A stretch of DNA of 64,000 nucleotides from Taxawa tesnikishii (nom. ined.) (Eukaryota; Ascomycota; Dothideomycetes; Dothideales): assembly GCA_030247885.1 (NCBI GenBank), contig JAPDRO010000002.1, positions 558,001-622,000 on the forward strand. Direction: 5' to 3'. Position 1 is the stretch's first letter, and each line of letters starts with the position of its first letter. A program made the position numbers and the translations under genes. Shown here one piece after another: positions 20,718-32,176 of the stretch. Below the pieces are notes generated by a model. The model saw only the letters and a program-made list of their open reading frames with translations. It was not told where the DNA came from and made no database searches.

Positions 20718-23700
20718 TCACCACCTCCTCCTCCAAGCCTGCACGTACTTCTCCACCAAACCCTCCTGCACAAGATCTGGGATTCGATTCATAGTTTCAC
20801 TGTCCTTCCTCGTCAATACCGTCTCATATCTTCCCGCACTTCTCACCTCCTTCCCATCCGCATTCCCGTATCTCTCCGCAAAGAAGCCCGTCAGCTTCAC
20901 AGGCGGGTTCTTCTCTGGATCCTGCTCGCTATTACGCAACGCTTCGATCCACTGCTTTGGGGGCACGATCTTGAATGATAGACCAGCACGCTCGAGTGCG
21001 GGTAGCAGATCGTTTGTCCAGTGGAAGGTTTGCGGGTTTTGTACGTTGTAGACCAGATCGGCGTCGGTGAGGCGAGATGGGTGGATAGAGGTTGTGATGC
21101 CGGTGAGATCGAGCATGATGCGTGCGGCGTAGTCGACAGGAAGCCAGGAGTATTCCTCGTTGAGTGCTGGGAGGGTCTTTGTTGTCGTAGCAGACTGGAT
21201 CATGAGTGGTATAGCCTCTGTAGGATTCCAGTCTCCATTCACACTGTCGCCACCGATCTGACCCAGACGTAAGACTCGCGCGCAGATGCCGGTTTGCTGC
21301 ATGGCGTTGCGGGCGATGTGTTCTGAGACTAGTTTCGACCTTCCGTACCCTGTATTCTGCGCGTATGAGAGGTTGTCGACCGGCCCTTCCTTGATAGCGG
21401 CCGGTAGCGGGTACCTCCGGCGGCAGAGACGGAGGAACAAAGAAGAATTTCGCAGGCTCACTAGTCTTTGTTGAAAGACAAAGCTGAATCAGGTTGTGGA
21501 CGCCTTTGATGTGCTGCTCTTCGAAGCTTTTCACTCCGAGATTGAAGTTCACCGCCCATGCACTGTGTATGACAGTGGTCAGATTGGACTTGAGACGAGA
21601 GATGACATCTTCTGAAAGTCCTAGATCTGCACGACTCAAATCTCCTGGAAAAGCGATGATCTTCGATCTTTGCTTGAGGTCAGACGATAACTGGCGAGAA
21701 TCCAAAGCGGATGACACCCTTTGATGAGCTTCCTCGTTGCTGGATGCCCGCACTAGGGTCCACACTGCAAAGACATTTGGCTGCGCGATCAATTGAGCAA
21801 GCACATGGGCTCCCAATGTACCGGTTGCACCAGTGAGTAGCTGTTGGAGAAGTCAGCATTTGTCCAATGATAATCCTTGATGAGTGTAGCTTACCACAAC
21901 TTGTTTATCAGAGCGTTGCACTTCACTCGGTTCGTGTTTAGAAAAACGGGAATACTTCTCGATCAGTTGCGCCATGGCCGCAGTCTCATCTTGCACCACG
22001 TCCCCTTCTCCTGTCCTAAGGTGATAGAGATGCCGGGCCAGCGCAGCAACGTTCGCAGTCTCGTACAAAACGTTTTGGCTGAGTTCGGATTGCTTGCCTC
22101 CTAGGTCAAGTTTCTTCTTGATCGTTGACCACATTCTTGTACATTGCAAGCTGTCGATCCCTGCCTGGTAGAAGTCCGAGTTGATTGAGAGTTTGGCTTT
22201 GAGGTCGCTTTCGAAAAGCGTCAACAGGAACTGCTCCAGCTCCGGTATGTCCAGAGCTAGGGTTCCTGACTGTCCGTTCTCGAACCGGTCGTAAGCTTCC
22301 TCAATTGTGCTTTGGAAGAGATCGTAGAGCTGAGCACGGATGAAGGTCCCCTTATCGGTTCGTGGGTAAGATGTATCTGCTGGCAAAACTACCACCAGTT
22401 CTCGTGGGATGCGAGAGAATGTCTCTGCACGTGCGTTTGCAGCTTCCACAGCAGGCCAGATTGCGTTGAAGTATTCTTCGTCTGACATACTGGCTGCCTC
22501 ATCCGCCCGGAACACTAGCAAACCGGGAACCGTTCTCCCAGCCCCGAAAACAGCGGCCTCTTTCACGAGATGCTCCTGGCGTATGCGACCCTCGATTGGT
22601 AGGGGTAGCACCTTCTCGCCGTTCATTAATGTCAAGCGATCATCTAGGCGACTGAGGTACTTCCAAGCGTTCGGCTTTGTAGGGTGCGGTGCAAAGAGAT
22701 CCTTGGTGCGGAAAGAGTTCGGTGGGTTGTCTGAATTGGTGGCAGTTTTAGAGCCAAGTCCATCCAGAGCCACGCACTCATAGACGCCCTCTGCGATTTT
22801 GTCCATGAGCACGTACTGCGAGATTGGCGGCTCGAGTCGTAGATAATTCCAGTCGTTGTCCCCCGCGGTCGGAAAGAAGTCATTAGCCTGCCTGTCTCTG
22901 TCGCTCCGTAGTTGCCGGCGAGGTTGACGCCGGCTGCCACTAGACGATCACCAAGGTCCTCAGGACAGCCACTTCCTGCATACAACACCTTTTTGCATTT
23001 TACAAGCTCGTCGATGCCCTCTTGCGTCTCGCACAATAGCTTCAGAACGTACGGTACGCAGTGGAATAGCTCTGGTTTCACATATTGAAGGGTCGCCATC
23101 AGGTTTTGCCTCGTCAATGGCATCGAGTAGCTGTTGAGGAACAAGATCTTTTTGGAATATATCGACCTCCATAGCTCGTAGAGTCCATGACTGTGGAACA
23201 GCGGGGACGTCGTCAACGCTCGCATACCGAAATTTTTGGGGAAATTAGCAAGGCACGTAGCATGACTGATCCAGATTGGCTTTGGGTGACCGGTAGAGCC
23301 GGATGAGTGGATGATCATGGCATTCTTTTTGGTTTCGCTCTCCGGGTCGTATTCCCGTTGAAATTCCGGCGTAGTAACGCCGATATAATTTGATCGCTCT
23401 AGGAGTGGTAGCCGGGTGATCTTCCTCTCTAGATTTACCTCGTCCAGTACAAGCGCGAAAGCCTCTGTCGAGACGACTATGCTGCAATCCCTGACTCGAG
23501 AAGGCGTACGTAAGCGGGAGCAGTAAGACGTGTAGACAAGAAGAAGACGGTATACCCCAGCCGGAGCAGACCAAGCATCGTCACGACCACATTGAAGCTG
23601 GAAGCAGACAATATCGCCGCGACAGGTGCGGCTTTCTGTGTACTGTCCTGCAGCACGGTCAGTGTCTCTGACCCCGGACAGAGGGGATGCGGGAACGTTT

Positions 23701-23963
23701 CGTACCGCAACTGGTAGTCCGAGCTCCTTCAATTTCAATGCTCCTGCAGTGGCATATGTGTTGAGTTGCCGCGCAGTGTGCTCTTCAAAGTCTGTGCAGC
23801 CCGTAACAGGATAGCCCACCACAGGGAAGTCTTCTGGTTGTGAAGCATTGTGTCTGACTATATCATCGATGGTGTAGAGCTTGCCCTCGACTGTTCCGTT
23901 GACGGGTACAGACAGAGTATGCTGTTGGCTTTGGCTCACAGTCTGTGTGGATGTAGCGGACAT
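20718..23963 (-). CDS. NRPS-like enzyme: adenylation - thiolation - thioester reductase (A-T-R)
   Basis: About 1,045 residues, the usual size for A-T-R enzymes of the alpha-aminoadipate-reductase type. These activate a carboxylic acid as an AMP ester, load it on a phosphopantetheine arm and release it reductively as an aldehyde or alcohol. Motifs in order are IIHSSGSTGHPKPI (A3), NYGATETG (A5), LSRLDDRLTLMNGEKV (A8), PRTDKGTFIR (A10 Lys), the carrier site DFYQAGIDSLQ (Ser arm attachment), then LLTGATGTLGAHVLAQL for NADPH binding and TGYGRSKLVSE (Tyr/Lys pair) in the reductase. Introns are at 23648-23705 and 21841-21894. The start at 23963 is the first ATG (MSATSTQT). Four missing bases (about 23480, 22860-22864, 21430-21438, 21409-21411) restore one frame. 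The substrate is not predictable; it lacks a condensation domain, so it is not a peptide synthetase. Confidence 0.9.
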
Positions 23964-23984
23964 GATTGGCACAGGGTATGACAA

Positions 23985-24477
23985 CCTGAAAGAGAGAAAA
24001 CGACGTCTTGGCTGCAGTTATATCTCCACGGTGTGGAACAGAGAACACGAGCCTTTGATGCTGCACCACGACATCCATTTCGGCAGTAGACCAAGGCTCT
24101 TTTCCGGGCAATGCAGCCCCGCCTTGTAGGTGGTTGGGTGGTAGGCAGACGGGTGGAAGGCGAGCGACGTCAGGGCACTGGAAAGAAATAAGGTTTCCGG
24201 GACGGTTATCAGTTTTTCCGTCTGCTAGGCATCTGCTTTTCCGGACGCATTGGCACTTTCGCCACCCAAAGCACCTGTCGATGAGCACATATCTCGTACC
24301 AGGATTGATGGTCCAGCAAATCACACATACCTACGGCATGCATGCTGGAGGTTCACCAGGAAGGTTGCTCACATGTTGTTGGCATCTAGCTTTTACCGAG
24401 TACGCTCCGTGCCATACTTGAACTCCATGAGAAACGTGCACACGCTGTGCTCTACATTTAACGGTACTGAAACATTT
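23985..24477. other. Intergenic, promoter side of the A-T-R gene
   Basis: Between the A-T-R start and the 3' end of the reductase gene, both on the minus strand. No gene or motif is supported. Confidence 0.5.
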
Positions 24478-25695
24478 CTACAGCTTGCTATCTCGCTGTA
24501 ACCTCAAGTTCACAGCCGTTGTCAAGGCATACACCGCCGTCAATGTTGGTACGTTCATCCCGAATTCCTTGGCCTTCTTCATTGGTGTCCCCAAGATAAC
24601 ATCAACTTCAAGCGGCCTCCCTCTTTGGCATCCGTTTGCATGCTGCTACCGATTCCCGGCATTGCCAGGATTTTGTCGATGAGTGTGTCGATCAAGTCGT
24701 AGCTGAGGGGAACGTCGCATCTCTTCGCCACGTCGATGACTTCCTGCATCAACTGTCTCGTCATAGGCATTGCTTCAGGCGATGATTTCAGCCACGTTTG
24801 CGTGTCAATCATGGTCAATGTCGTGAGAGGGTTCCATGCCGCGTTCCAGACGACCTTCTCCCACCGCTTGACCTGAATGTTCTCCTCCACTGTGAACTTG
24901 GTCCCGCCGTTTCGCAAAAGGGTCGTGAACTCGTCCAAGCGTGATTGTTCAAGCTTGCTGTCAAGCCTTGAATTTGAGAAGAGCCCAAATTCTGCAGCTT
25001 CAGATTTCGTGTGCTTGATTACACCGGGCTTCGTCTGGGTAGCTCCGACCCACGTCTTGTTGCTCAATTAGCAAGCCAGCTCGCAAGCAGCACCGTGGTG
25101 GAAGACATTGGCTTACCACACAGCTGATGATGGTGCAATCCGGGAAGTGCTTTCTAAAAGGGACTTCATTGCCAACACCGTTCTGGATAATGACCAAGGT
25201 TGTATCCTTGCCCACTACCGGCTCGAGTTGCGGAGGCACCGAGTCTTGATTGAGTGCTTTGTGCGCGCATACCACGTAGTCGAACGTGCGCCCTGCTTCT
25301 GCTGGTGACTTGAACACTTACAGTCGGGGTCAACACCTTACTCTATTGTTTCCGAGCTGAGTTCTTCACATACCTCCGGATGGTCGTATCAAGTGCTCAC
25401 CGTGATTCTCGCTTTGGATCTTCAGGCCCTGTTATCTTGTTCAGCAGACATTCCACGGCTGCTCGAATCTGCACGAACGTTTTGTTTAACGGCTTCATAG
25501 TTTGATCGTGCAACTACGCTCAGAGACACATCGGAATTCCGGCCAAGGATGAAGGCGTAGAAACCACCGATCCTGTAACATAGGTAGCATCCGAAAACAA
25601 CGGAAACCAGGAACAAGATCGGAGAAGAAACACCAACCTACTTACGCTCCGAGACCATACAACAATATGCTTGTTTGTTTCCCTGAACTTGCCAT
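24478..25695 (-). CDS. Ketopantoate 2-reductase (PanE/ApbA) family protein
   Basis: Five exons (25695-25646, 25572-25479, 25428-25374, 25316-25117, 25055-24478) give 325 residues. The first intron splits the NADPH-binding Gly-rich loop GLGAIGGFYAFIL. Downstream are VVARSNYEAVKQN, DYVVCAHKAL, VIIQNGVGNEVPF (the conserved NGVGNE substrate-site motif) and, in the C-terminal domain, KRWEKVVWNAAWNPLTTLT with the family's Lys and Asn. One G seems missing at 24619-24621; adding it yields GRPLEVDVILGTPMKKAKE and a clean end at RDSKL. True ketopantoate reductase makes pantoate for CoA. Fungi often carry extra paralogues in metabolite clusters, and the head-to-tail neighbour here is the A-T-R enzyme, so a role in that pathway is possible but unproven. 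Confidence 0.85.
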
Positions 25696-26293
25696 GGTCG
25701 AGTTTATCTGTGCTAAATGCGACTGTGACCTTTGGTCTCAAGTAGGTAAACAGGAATGTTCCTGTTGACTTACTTCAATAGGGCGCGAACGCTATTAGGC
25801 TGAGCACGCGCTTACCATCCATCCACCGCATTCTGACACGCAAACACCGACCGGCTCAGATGCACCGAGCGAGCATTTACCCCGTCCGGGATGTGATGTG
25901 GGACAAAAGCGTGGGGATTGTTCGCCTGTCCGTGACCCCCACGCTATTTTGGTGCTTTCCCAGCCCCCCTCCCCCCAAGCGGGTCCGTGTATACACACAT
26001 GGAAGTCGACTTGGCTCCTCGTTGCAGCCTGGAAAGCCTTGGACGTTCCATGGAAATCTTTATAGCCACATCTAGTGCTGAGAGGAATAGCAAGATAATT
26101 CCTGGGGCCGCAGTGTTGGGTCATACCTTATACCAAAGAGAATATCTCTCGAAATCACAATCATAATTCCAACATTGACAGCTGCACTCTGAACAAGCCT
26201 TTGATCCACATTCTGTTCCTGGCACTAAGAGCCACTGTGCGCCATAAGCAGACAAGCTCTGGCAGGGTCATCCCATCCGGTCTGCCATACGAG
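25696..26293. other. Divergent promoter region (PanE-like / 2-hydroxyacid dehydrogenase)
   Basis: About 600 nt between two genes read in opposite directions. It has several C-rich tracts (for example 25965-25977) but no motif I can name with confidence. Confidence 0.45.
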
Positions 26294-27814
26294 ATGCATG
26301 CCGTAGACGGGACAGAGGTAGCAAAGCACAACACCAAAGAATCATGTTGGCTAGCAATACACGGCGTGGCGTGGGACGTGACGGGTAAAGTCATAACAGC
26401 ACTAGACATTGTAAGGCGGTCATACTCACATCGCTCGCAGACTTCGTTGACCAACACCCAGGCGGTGCCCACTTGATCCTTAAAGTGGCCGGCCAAGATG
26501 CAACAGAAGAGTACGACATGGTACATACTCCAGGGCTCGTAGAAGAGACTCTCGGACCCTCAGCGCGCAAAGGCAACGTCGATGTCGCCACGATACCGCA
26601 GCTATCAACTAAACCGGATATCAAGCAGCAAGCCCAGCGTAGTCCTCCGCTCAGCAGCATGATCAATCTGGACGACTTCGAGGCTGTAGCGGAAGAGACA
26701 ATGACGCCGACAGCGTGGGCGTACGTCTCCTCAGGCGCAGACGACGAAATCAGCAAGATTCAGAATGGCCGTGCGTACCAGAAAGTCTTCCTCCGCGCAC
26801 GAGTGTTGCGAAATGTTGGTGCTGTGGACTGCAGTACTACGATACTGGGCCAGAAGTCTACGTTGCCGATATACACATCTCCCGTCGGTTTAGCGAAGCT
26901 CGTGCATCCTGCGGGCGAGTGCGCGATTGCGGCAGCGGACGGCAAGGAGGGAATCGTGCAGGTTGTGAACACCGTCTCCAGTCAGCCGATCGAGGCCATC
27001 ATGGATGCTCGAGTCAGCAAGCATCAGCCTGTGTTCTGGCAACTCTACGTGGACAAAGATTTGAGTAAATCTGAGGCGTTTGTAAGGCGGGTCGAGAAGT
27101 TGGGGGTGAAGGCCATCTGGCTAACCGTTGACTCTCCGGTGATTGGGAAAAGGGAGAGGGATGATAGGTCCAAGGCGCAAATACATATCGAGGAGAAGGT
27201 CGAGACAGTGGTCGAGACGCCGCAGAGTGTGGGAATTGCGAAGGCGGCTACGGGTTTCATCAATGCGAGTATTGACTGGAATATCATTACGTGGTTGAGG
27301 GGGATCACGAAGCTACCACTGGTGATCAAGGGGATTCAGAGTGTGGAGGACGCGGTGTTGGCATTCGATTACGGTGTTCAGGGAGTCGTGCTCTCAAATC
27401 ATGGTGGAAGGTCGCAAGACACGTGAGCTTCGTTTCTATCTTCGTATGAGCAGAAGCTAATCCCCCAGCGCACAACCACCTATACTCACACTTCTCGAGA
27501 TAAACACCTACGCTCCACACATTCTCAACCAACCTGACTTCCAGATCTTCGTCGACGGGGGTATTCGACGAGGCACCGATATTCTCAAAGCACTTGCGTT
27601 GGGCGCAACCGCGGTCGGCATCGGTCGCCCGGTGCTGTACGGCTTATCTGCGGGATACGGCGAGCATGGTGTGAGGAGAATGATTCAGATACTGAGAGAC
27701 GAACTGCAGACCAACATGGCGTTTGTAGGAGCGAGCAATGTGAGGGAAATCAGTAGGGAAATGCTGAATACGAGGAGGCTGGAAAGGATGATGACGGGGA
27801 CTGTAAAGTTATAA
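26294..27814 (+). CDS. Flavocytochrome b2-type L-2-hydroxyacid dehydrogenase (L-lactate dehydrogenase-like)
   Basis: 472 residues in three exons (introns 26385-26440 and 27423-27468), frame intact. The N-terminal cytochrome b5 domain has the heme motif HPGG (DFVDQHPGGAHLIL), rebuilt by the first intron. The FMN barrel has AWAYVSSGADDE (active-site Tyr), PVFWQLYVDKD, KAIWLTVDSPVIGKRERD, LVIKGIQSVEDA (Lys), the catalytic His in LSNHGGRSQD, VDGGIRRGTDILKALALGA and GIGRPVLYG. These enzymes oxidise an L-2-hydroxy acid to the 2-oxo acid and pass electrons to cytochrome c. Known homologues act on L-lactate in the mitochondrial intermembrane space. No strong targeting peptide precedes the b5 domain, so a cytosolic or other 2-hydroxyacid role is possible. 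It borders the sugar-acid cluster. Confidence 0.88.
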
Positions 27815-28315
27815 TAGATAAAGTGCGCATTCGTGTTAGAATCGAGATGAAATTCGTTAGACCACGATTGGCAGTCGACTATCGCATGTAGCATTATGGG
27901 AGGGTTGCGGGACGACGATGCCGAACGAGTCAAGCATGCAGGACGTTTGCCGTTCGTGGATACTCCTTCGAAGATCAGCTCATGCTGATCGATCAATGGA
28001 GGATGCGTGAGAGGACAATTGGGGTGCGAGAAGGCATACGGCCCTCACCCTTTCCGAAAATGCGGGTATGCATGGAGCGTGTGCTTCATCGGATACCTTG
28101 AACTGTTCTCTTCGTGAGTCCGATGGATAAGCACATGATCTGAGAATCGGTGCTCCATGGGGAGAAGCTTTGTCGACGGCCCATTGACCGCATTAGCCGA
28201 ACGGCTAGTCTTCGAAGGGTACATAGTAGAAACCAAGCAACCCAGTTTCTGTGAACGTTTCACGCTCTTCCCACGAGAATTGAGCAAAGTCAGAACATCC
28301 GGTTTCCGTGTCATG
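27815..28315. other. Convergent intergenic, no gene seen
   Basis: About 500 nt between two 3' ends. No supported coding content. Confidence 0.5.
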
Positions 28316-30027
28316 TCAGACCCTTGCGACATCCTCCACCTGTAACGCCACATTTCCCTTCTCATGGCTCCCCTCAAACACCTCCTGGAGCGTTACATCC
28401 TCTCCTCTTCTCATTCTCTTCCACAACTCATTCGCTTTCTTCACAGGCGTTGTACTCTTATCCATGAAGCACAGATCAATACTCTCCAGACTCAAGCCAG
28501 CCGTCTCAGGCAAGAAGAAATATGCAAAAGGAACGAACGCTAGGTTGCAAGCGGCAAAGATGATATAAGTCCGCCATCCAATGTGCGTGATAGCAATCGG
28601 TACGATCTCCACGACGACGAAGGCAGAGAGCCAGAGACAGGCGGTAGCGAGACCTTCGCCTTTCGCGCGGTGGGCGAGGGGCATGATCTCCGGTCCGTAA
28701 ACCCAGATCCCGCCCATGAAGCCCCAGGTGTAGAAGGCCTGGTAGAGGAATATCATGACCGCGCCCACGATACCAGAGACTTTAGTATCGATAGCGATCA
28801 TGGCGGCGAGGATGGCCATGACGCATGTCATGCCGGTTGCGGTGACCATGAAGGAGATGCGCCGGCCCAGACGTTCGATGGTGTACCAGGTTCCGAAGGA
28901 GGCGATGAGGAACCAGACTTGTAGGAAGCCGGACATGAGAAGGGCCAGATGGTAGGACATACCGATTGAGTTTTCGAAACTGTCATCCTTTAGCATTCCT
29001 CTCCTCCTCGTTCCTGATCAACAGAGCGCAATAGGGGAAACGAAGGACTTACATGTAGGTTGTGTAGTAACTTACAGGCGTGCTCCCACTCCATGCCTGG
29101 CATGCGTTCAGAATGCACGCGAGTATGACACGTCGTCGTGAGCCCACAGCATCTTCTTGTAGCAACTCTCGCCATCCCGCTTGGTGGCTTTCCAATGCAA
29201 TAGCATCGGCTATCTCCGTAACAGTCTTAGTCAAACTGTCCTCATCAACCTCGTCCTTATGTGTGGCTAGCAGGCGCAAAATCTGCGTAGCTTCATCACG
29301 GTATTCGTGCTGAAAGAGCCAGCGTGGGCTCTCCGGCATGAAGAACAGCAGCACGCTCGTGAGTATAGCAAGAACGGCTTGAAACGCCATTGGGAAGCGC
29401 CATGAGAAGCTGCTGGCCATGTTTGCCGTTCCATACTCTAACCAGTATGCGATCAGCTGCCCAAGGATTAAAAGCTCAGAGCAGAGGCAACCAGCAGGCC
29501 TCGGATATGGCTGGGACTGGTCTCGGATTGCCAGACGATCACGTTCGAGACAATCAACTACACGAAGTCCGTGAGCTGTCAAACCGACGCACGCAATCCA
29601 GCGATCGTACTCACACCTAAACCCACGCCAGCGACGATCCGGCCGACCAGCAGCTGCGCGACCCCATAGCTAGAGGACTGCAGAACAGCCCCGATGGTAA
29701 GAGTCGCGGACCCAGCATGAGCGATGGCCTTTCTGCCCCAGCGGCCGTTGCTGAACGCGGTGAACAAGCATCCGAAGAAAGCACCAATGATGAAAAGGGA
29801 AGTGACGGTTCCTTGCATGGACGAGCTGAGGTTGAACTGTGCTTCGAAGCTCGGCGCTGTCAATAAACCTCCAATCACACCATCATCATATCCTGTATCG
29901 GTCAGCCCTGTCTGTGATCCGTGGGCGGAGACGATGAGACGGGCTTACCAAAGAGTATGAAACCCATGCCGGCCGAGCAGGTGATTCCGGCCAGGAGACC
30001 ATTGCCTTTGAGACCCAGATACGGCAT
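28316..30027 (-). CDS. MFS sugar/sugar-acid transporter
   Basis: Four exons (30027-29949, 29892-29615, 29557-29053, 28979-28316) encode about 508 residues with twelve predicted helices. Sugar-porter signatures are YDDGVIGGLL (helix 1), GRWGRKAIAHAG, GRIVAGVGLG, WQSETSPSHIRGLLVAS (the PxxHRG-type loop), PESPRWLFQH, LGRRISFM, GPEIMPLAHRAKGEGLATA and FLPETAGLSLESID. It would bring a hexose or sugar acid across the plasma membrane. One T is missing from the run at 29470-29473; with it the exon sum is 1,527 nt, a multiple of three. It is divergent from the KduD-like SDR across a 590-nt shared promoter, which together with the neighbours points to a sugar-acid substrate. Confidence 0.88.
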
Positions 30028-30617
30028 GTCTTTACTGCAGAGTTGTACTTCGGCTACGACAGAAGCAAGAAAACAGGGGCTGTGAATGAAACCCCAGCCA
30101 AGGCAGGCCAAGAAGCTGGTTTAAATACCAGCAGCACAGCATCGATCCCCATATCTTCTCCATACCTGAAGCTGGCTTTCGAATCATTTCCTGGAGTCCC
30201 CGCATTCCCCATCCAGCATGCACACCCCCAAGTTGCTGTGCCAGTCAAGGTTCGCAAGATATATGCATGACGATCTGAAGTCTGTTAGATGAACTGTTCG
30301 GGCGTTTGCCGGAGGATGGAAGTTTGCTCCCCAGTGACCCCCAAATCCCCGCACGGAATCTGCTCCGCCATGCGTTGTTCACAGTGGGGGATCAACGTGC
30401 CGGCGAGCCCGTGCGGCAGAATGCAGAGTGCAGCGGTCCGATAGGATGAACTATCGTTGTTCGTAAAGCACGCAACTGCTCATGAAGGGAAAGACATCTG
30501 CAACAAATCCAGTCCTCGACGGTTATCGAGAGAACAAGAGCCTTGTGCTTATACCACAGTGTACCTGTTTCTTCCAGCCCATGGACTAGAAAGGATTTGG
30601 GGATTAGCTTGGCCAAA
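30028..30617. promoter_or_regulatory. Shared divergent promoter, transporter / SDR
   Basis: A 590-nt gap with genes leaving on both sides, so both promoters must lie here. I see no unambiguous activator site; the assignment is from geometry only. Confidence 0.45.
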
Positions 30618-31563
30618 ATGCCTTCTGTCATGGATATGTTTTCACTCAAGGGTCGTACGGCCCTTGTTACTGGTGGCACGCGTGGCATAGGCGAAGCTCT
30701 CGTCATGGCGTTGGCAGAAGCAGGAGCAGATATTGTGCTTGTACAGGTAATTGCACTCTCTTCGTTCTCCTTGTCCGCTTTCTAATAGGGTTCCAGCGAA
30801 ACACTTCATACACGACAACAAAGGAGAAGGTAGAGAAGCTGGGCCGCAAGGCATCCATATACGTAGCGGACCTCGCATCAGCGTCAGATGTCGCCGCCTT
30901 AGTCCCCAAAGTCCTGAAGGATGGACACGATATCGATATCTTGGTCAACTGCGCCGGTATACAGAGGAGACATCCGTGCCATGTCTTTCCAGACTCTGAT
31001 TGGAACGAGGTAAGAAAGCCGGTTCGTCGCCTCCATTCACTTGCTCAACACGCGCTACCAGGTCCTGCAAGTAAACCTGAACACAGTATTCACACTGTGT
31101 CGAGACGTGGGAGCATACATGCTCACTCGTGAGCCTGAGAACGTTAACGGTATTCCGTTCCGCGGCTCCATCATCAACATCGCATCTCTGGTCTCCTTCC
31201 AGGGTGGGTTGACCGTGCCGGCATATGCAAGTGCGAAGGGAGGTGTGGCACAACTAACGAAGGCTTTGTCCAATGAGTGGGCGTCGAAGGGGATAAATGT
31301 CAATGCGGTAAGTGCTATGAGTAGCGAACTGGAGTGTGAACTGATGTTGACCGCAGATTGCTCCTGGATATATCGAGAGAGACATGAATGAGGCGCTCAT
31401 CAAGGACGAGGCAAGAGCAGCAAGTATCCTCGCTCGTATACCGGCCGGAAGATGGGGAAGCCCGGACGACTTCAAGGGATCCATCGTGTTCCTGGCAAGT
31501 CGTGCCAGTATGTACGTTTCTGGAGAGATTCTAACGGTGGATGGCGGGTGGATGGGTAGGTAG
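30618..31563 (+). CDS. KduD-like short-chain dehydrogenase
   Basis: 264 residues in four exons (30618-30746, 30797-31009, 31062-31307, 31357-31563), frame intact. It is a classical [11 protein letters not shown] binds the dinucleotide, NCAG follows strand 4, the catalytic Ser is in [11 protein letters not shown] and the YxxxK pair in YASAKGG, with [15 protein letters not shown] and the C-terminal [26 protein letters not shown] and [11 protein letters not shown] resemble fungal proteins annotated as 2-deoxy-D-gluconate 3-dehydrogenase (KduD group), which act on sugar acids or their keto-deoxy derivatives. The neighbouring transporter, aldolase and dehydratase support such a substrate. Exact chemistry is inference. 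Confidence 0.87.
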
Positions 31564-32100
31564 TGTTCCGTAGTTCTGGTGCCGCCGTGCAACATATGAA
31601 TTTCCTTCTCTTCGATCTCGTTCGCGACTAGTCGACCGCTCGCCCGGACGGCGGGTTGTATGCGATCCCCTTCTCAATCGAATACTAGAATGTCTTCTAC
31701 CGCATACCCTTCTGAAGACCAGCGCAATACTGATACAACCAATGGGGACCCAAACCAGTGAGCTATGAGTACTTATCTCAAGAACAGGATGTAGTGCTGC
31801 TACTGAATATGCTTGTAGGAGGTGGGAGAGTGGGAAACAGCTGGCACTTACGTTCGAGAGGACGAAGCTAGCGAGGACGGTAAGGGTAGATTGATAGAAT
31901 GTGCAAGGTGTACCACATTATACTTAAAATTCTCTGGATGACGACAGAAGCGAACAAGCGATTACTCCTTTGTTAGACAAGGGATTGTATGAGCGTGTGG
32001 TGGATCAGGAGGAGTAGCAGATGCCGTGGAGGGCATGCGTGGGGGTCAATCTGTTCTCTTTCTCGCGGCAAAAAGCGTCCATAACTGGCTATGTTTTCCC
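31564..32100. other. Intergenic between SDR and aldolase
   Basis: Same-strand gap that includes the aldolase promoter. No gene is seen. Confidence 0.5.
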
Positions 32101-32106
32101 TTATAA
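32101..32106 (+). promoter_or_regulatory. TATA-like box of the aldolase
   Basis: TTATAA lies 71 nt upstream of the ATG at 32177, followed by a CT-rich leader, a common fungal promoter arrangement. Confidence 0.4.
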
Positions 32107-32176
32107 GCTGAAGTCCCTCTTGTCAAAGGTACATCGCATACTCTCTACTCCATCTTATCACTCAGTTCTCAGAAAA

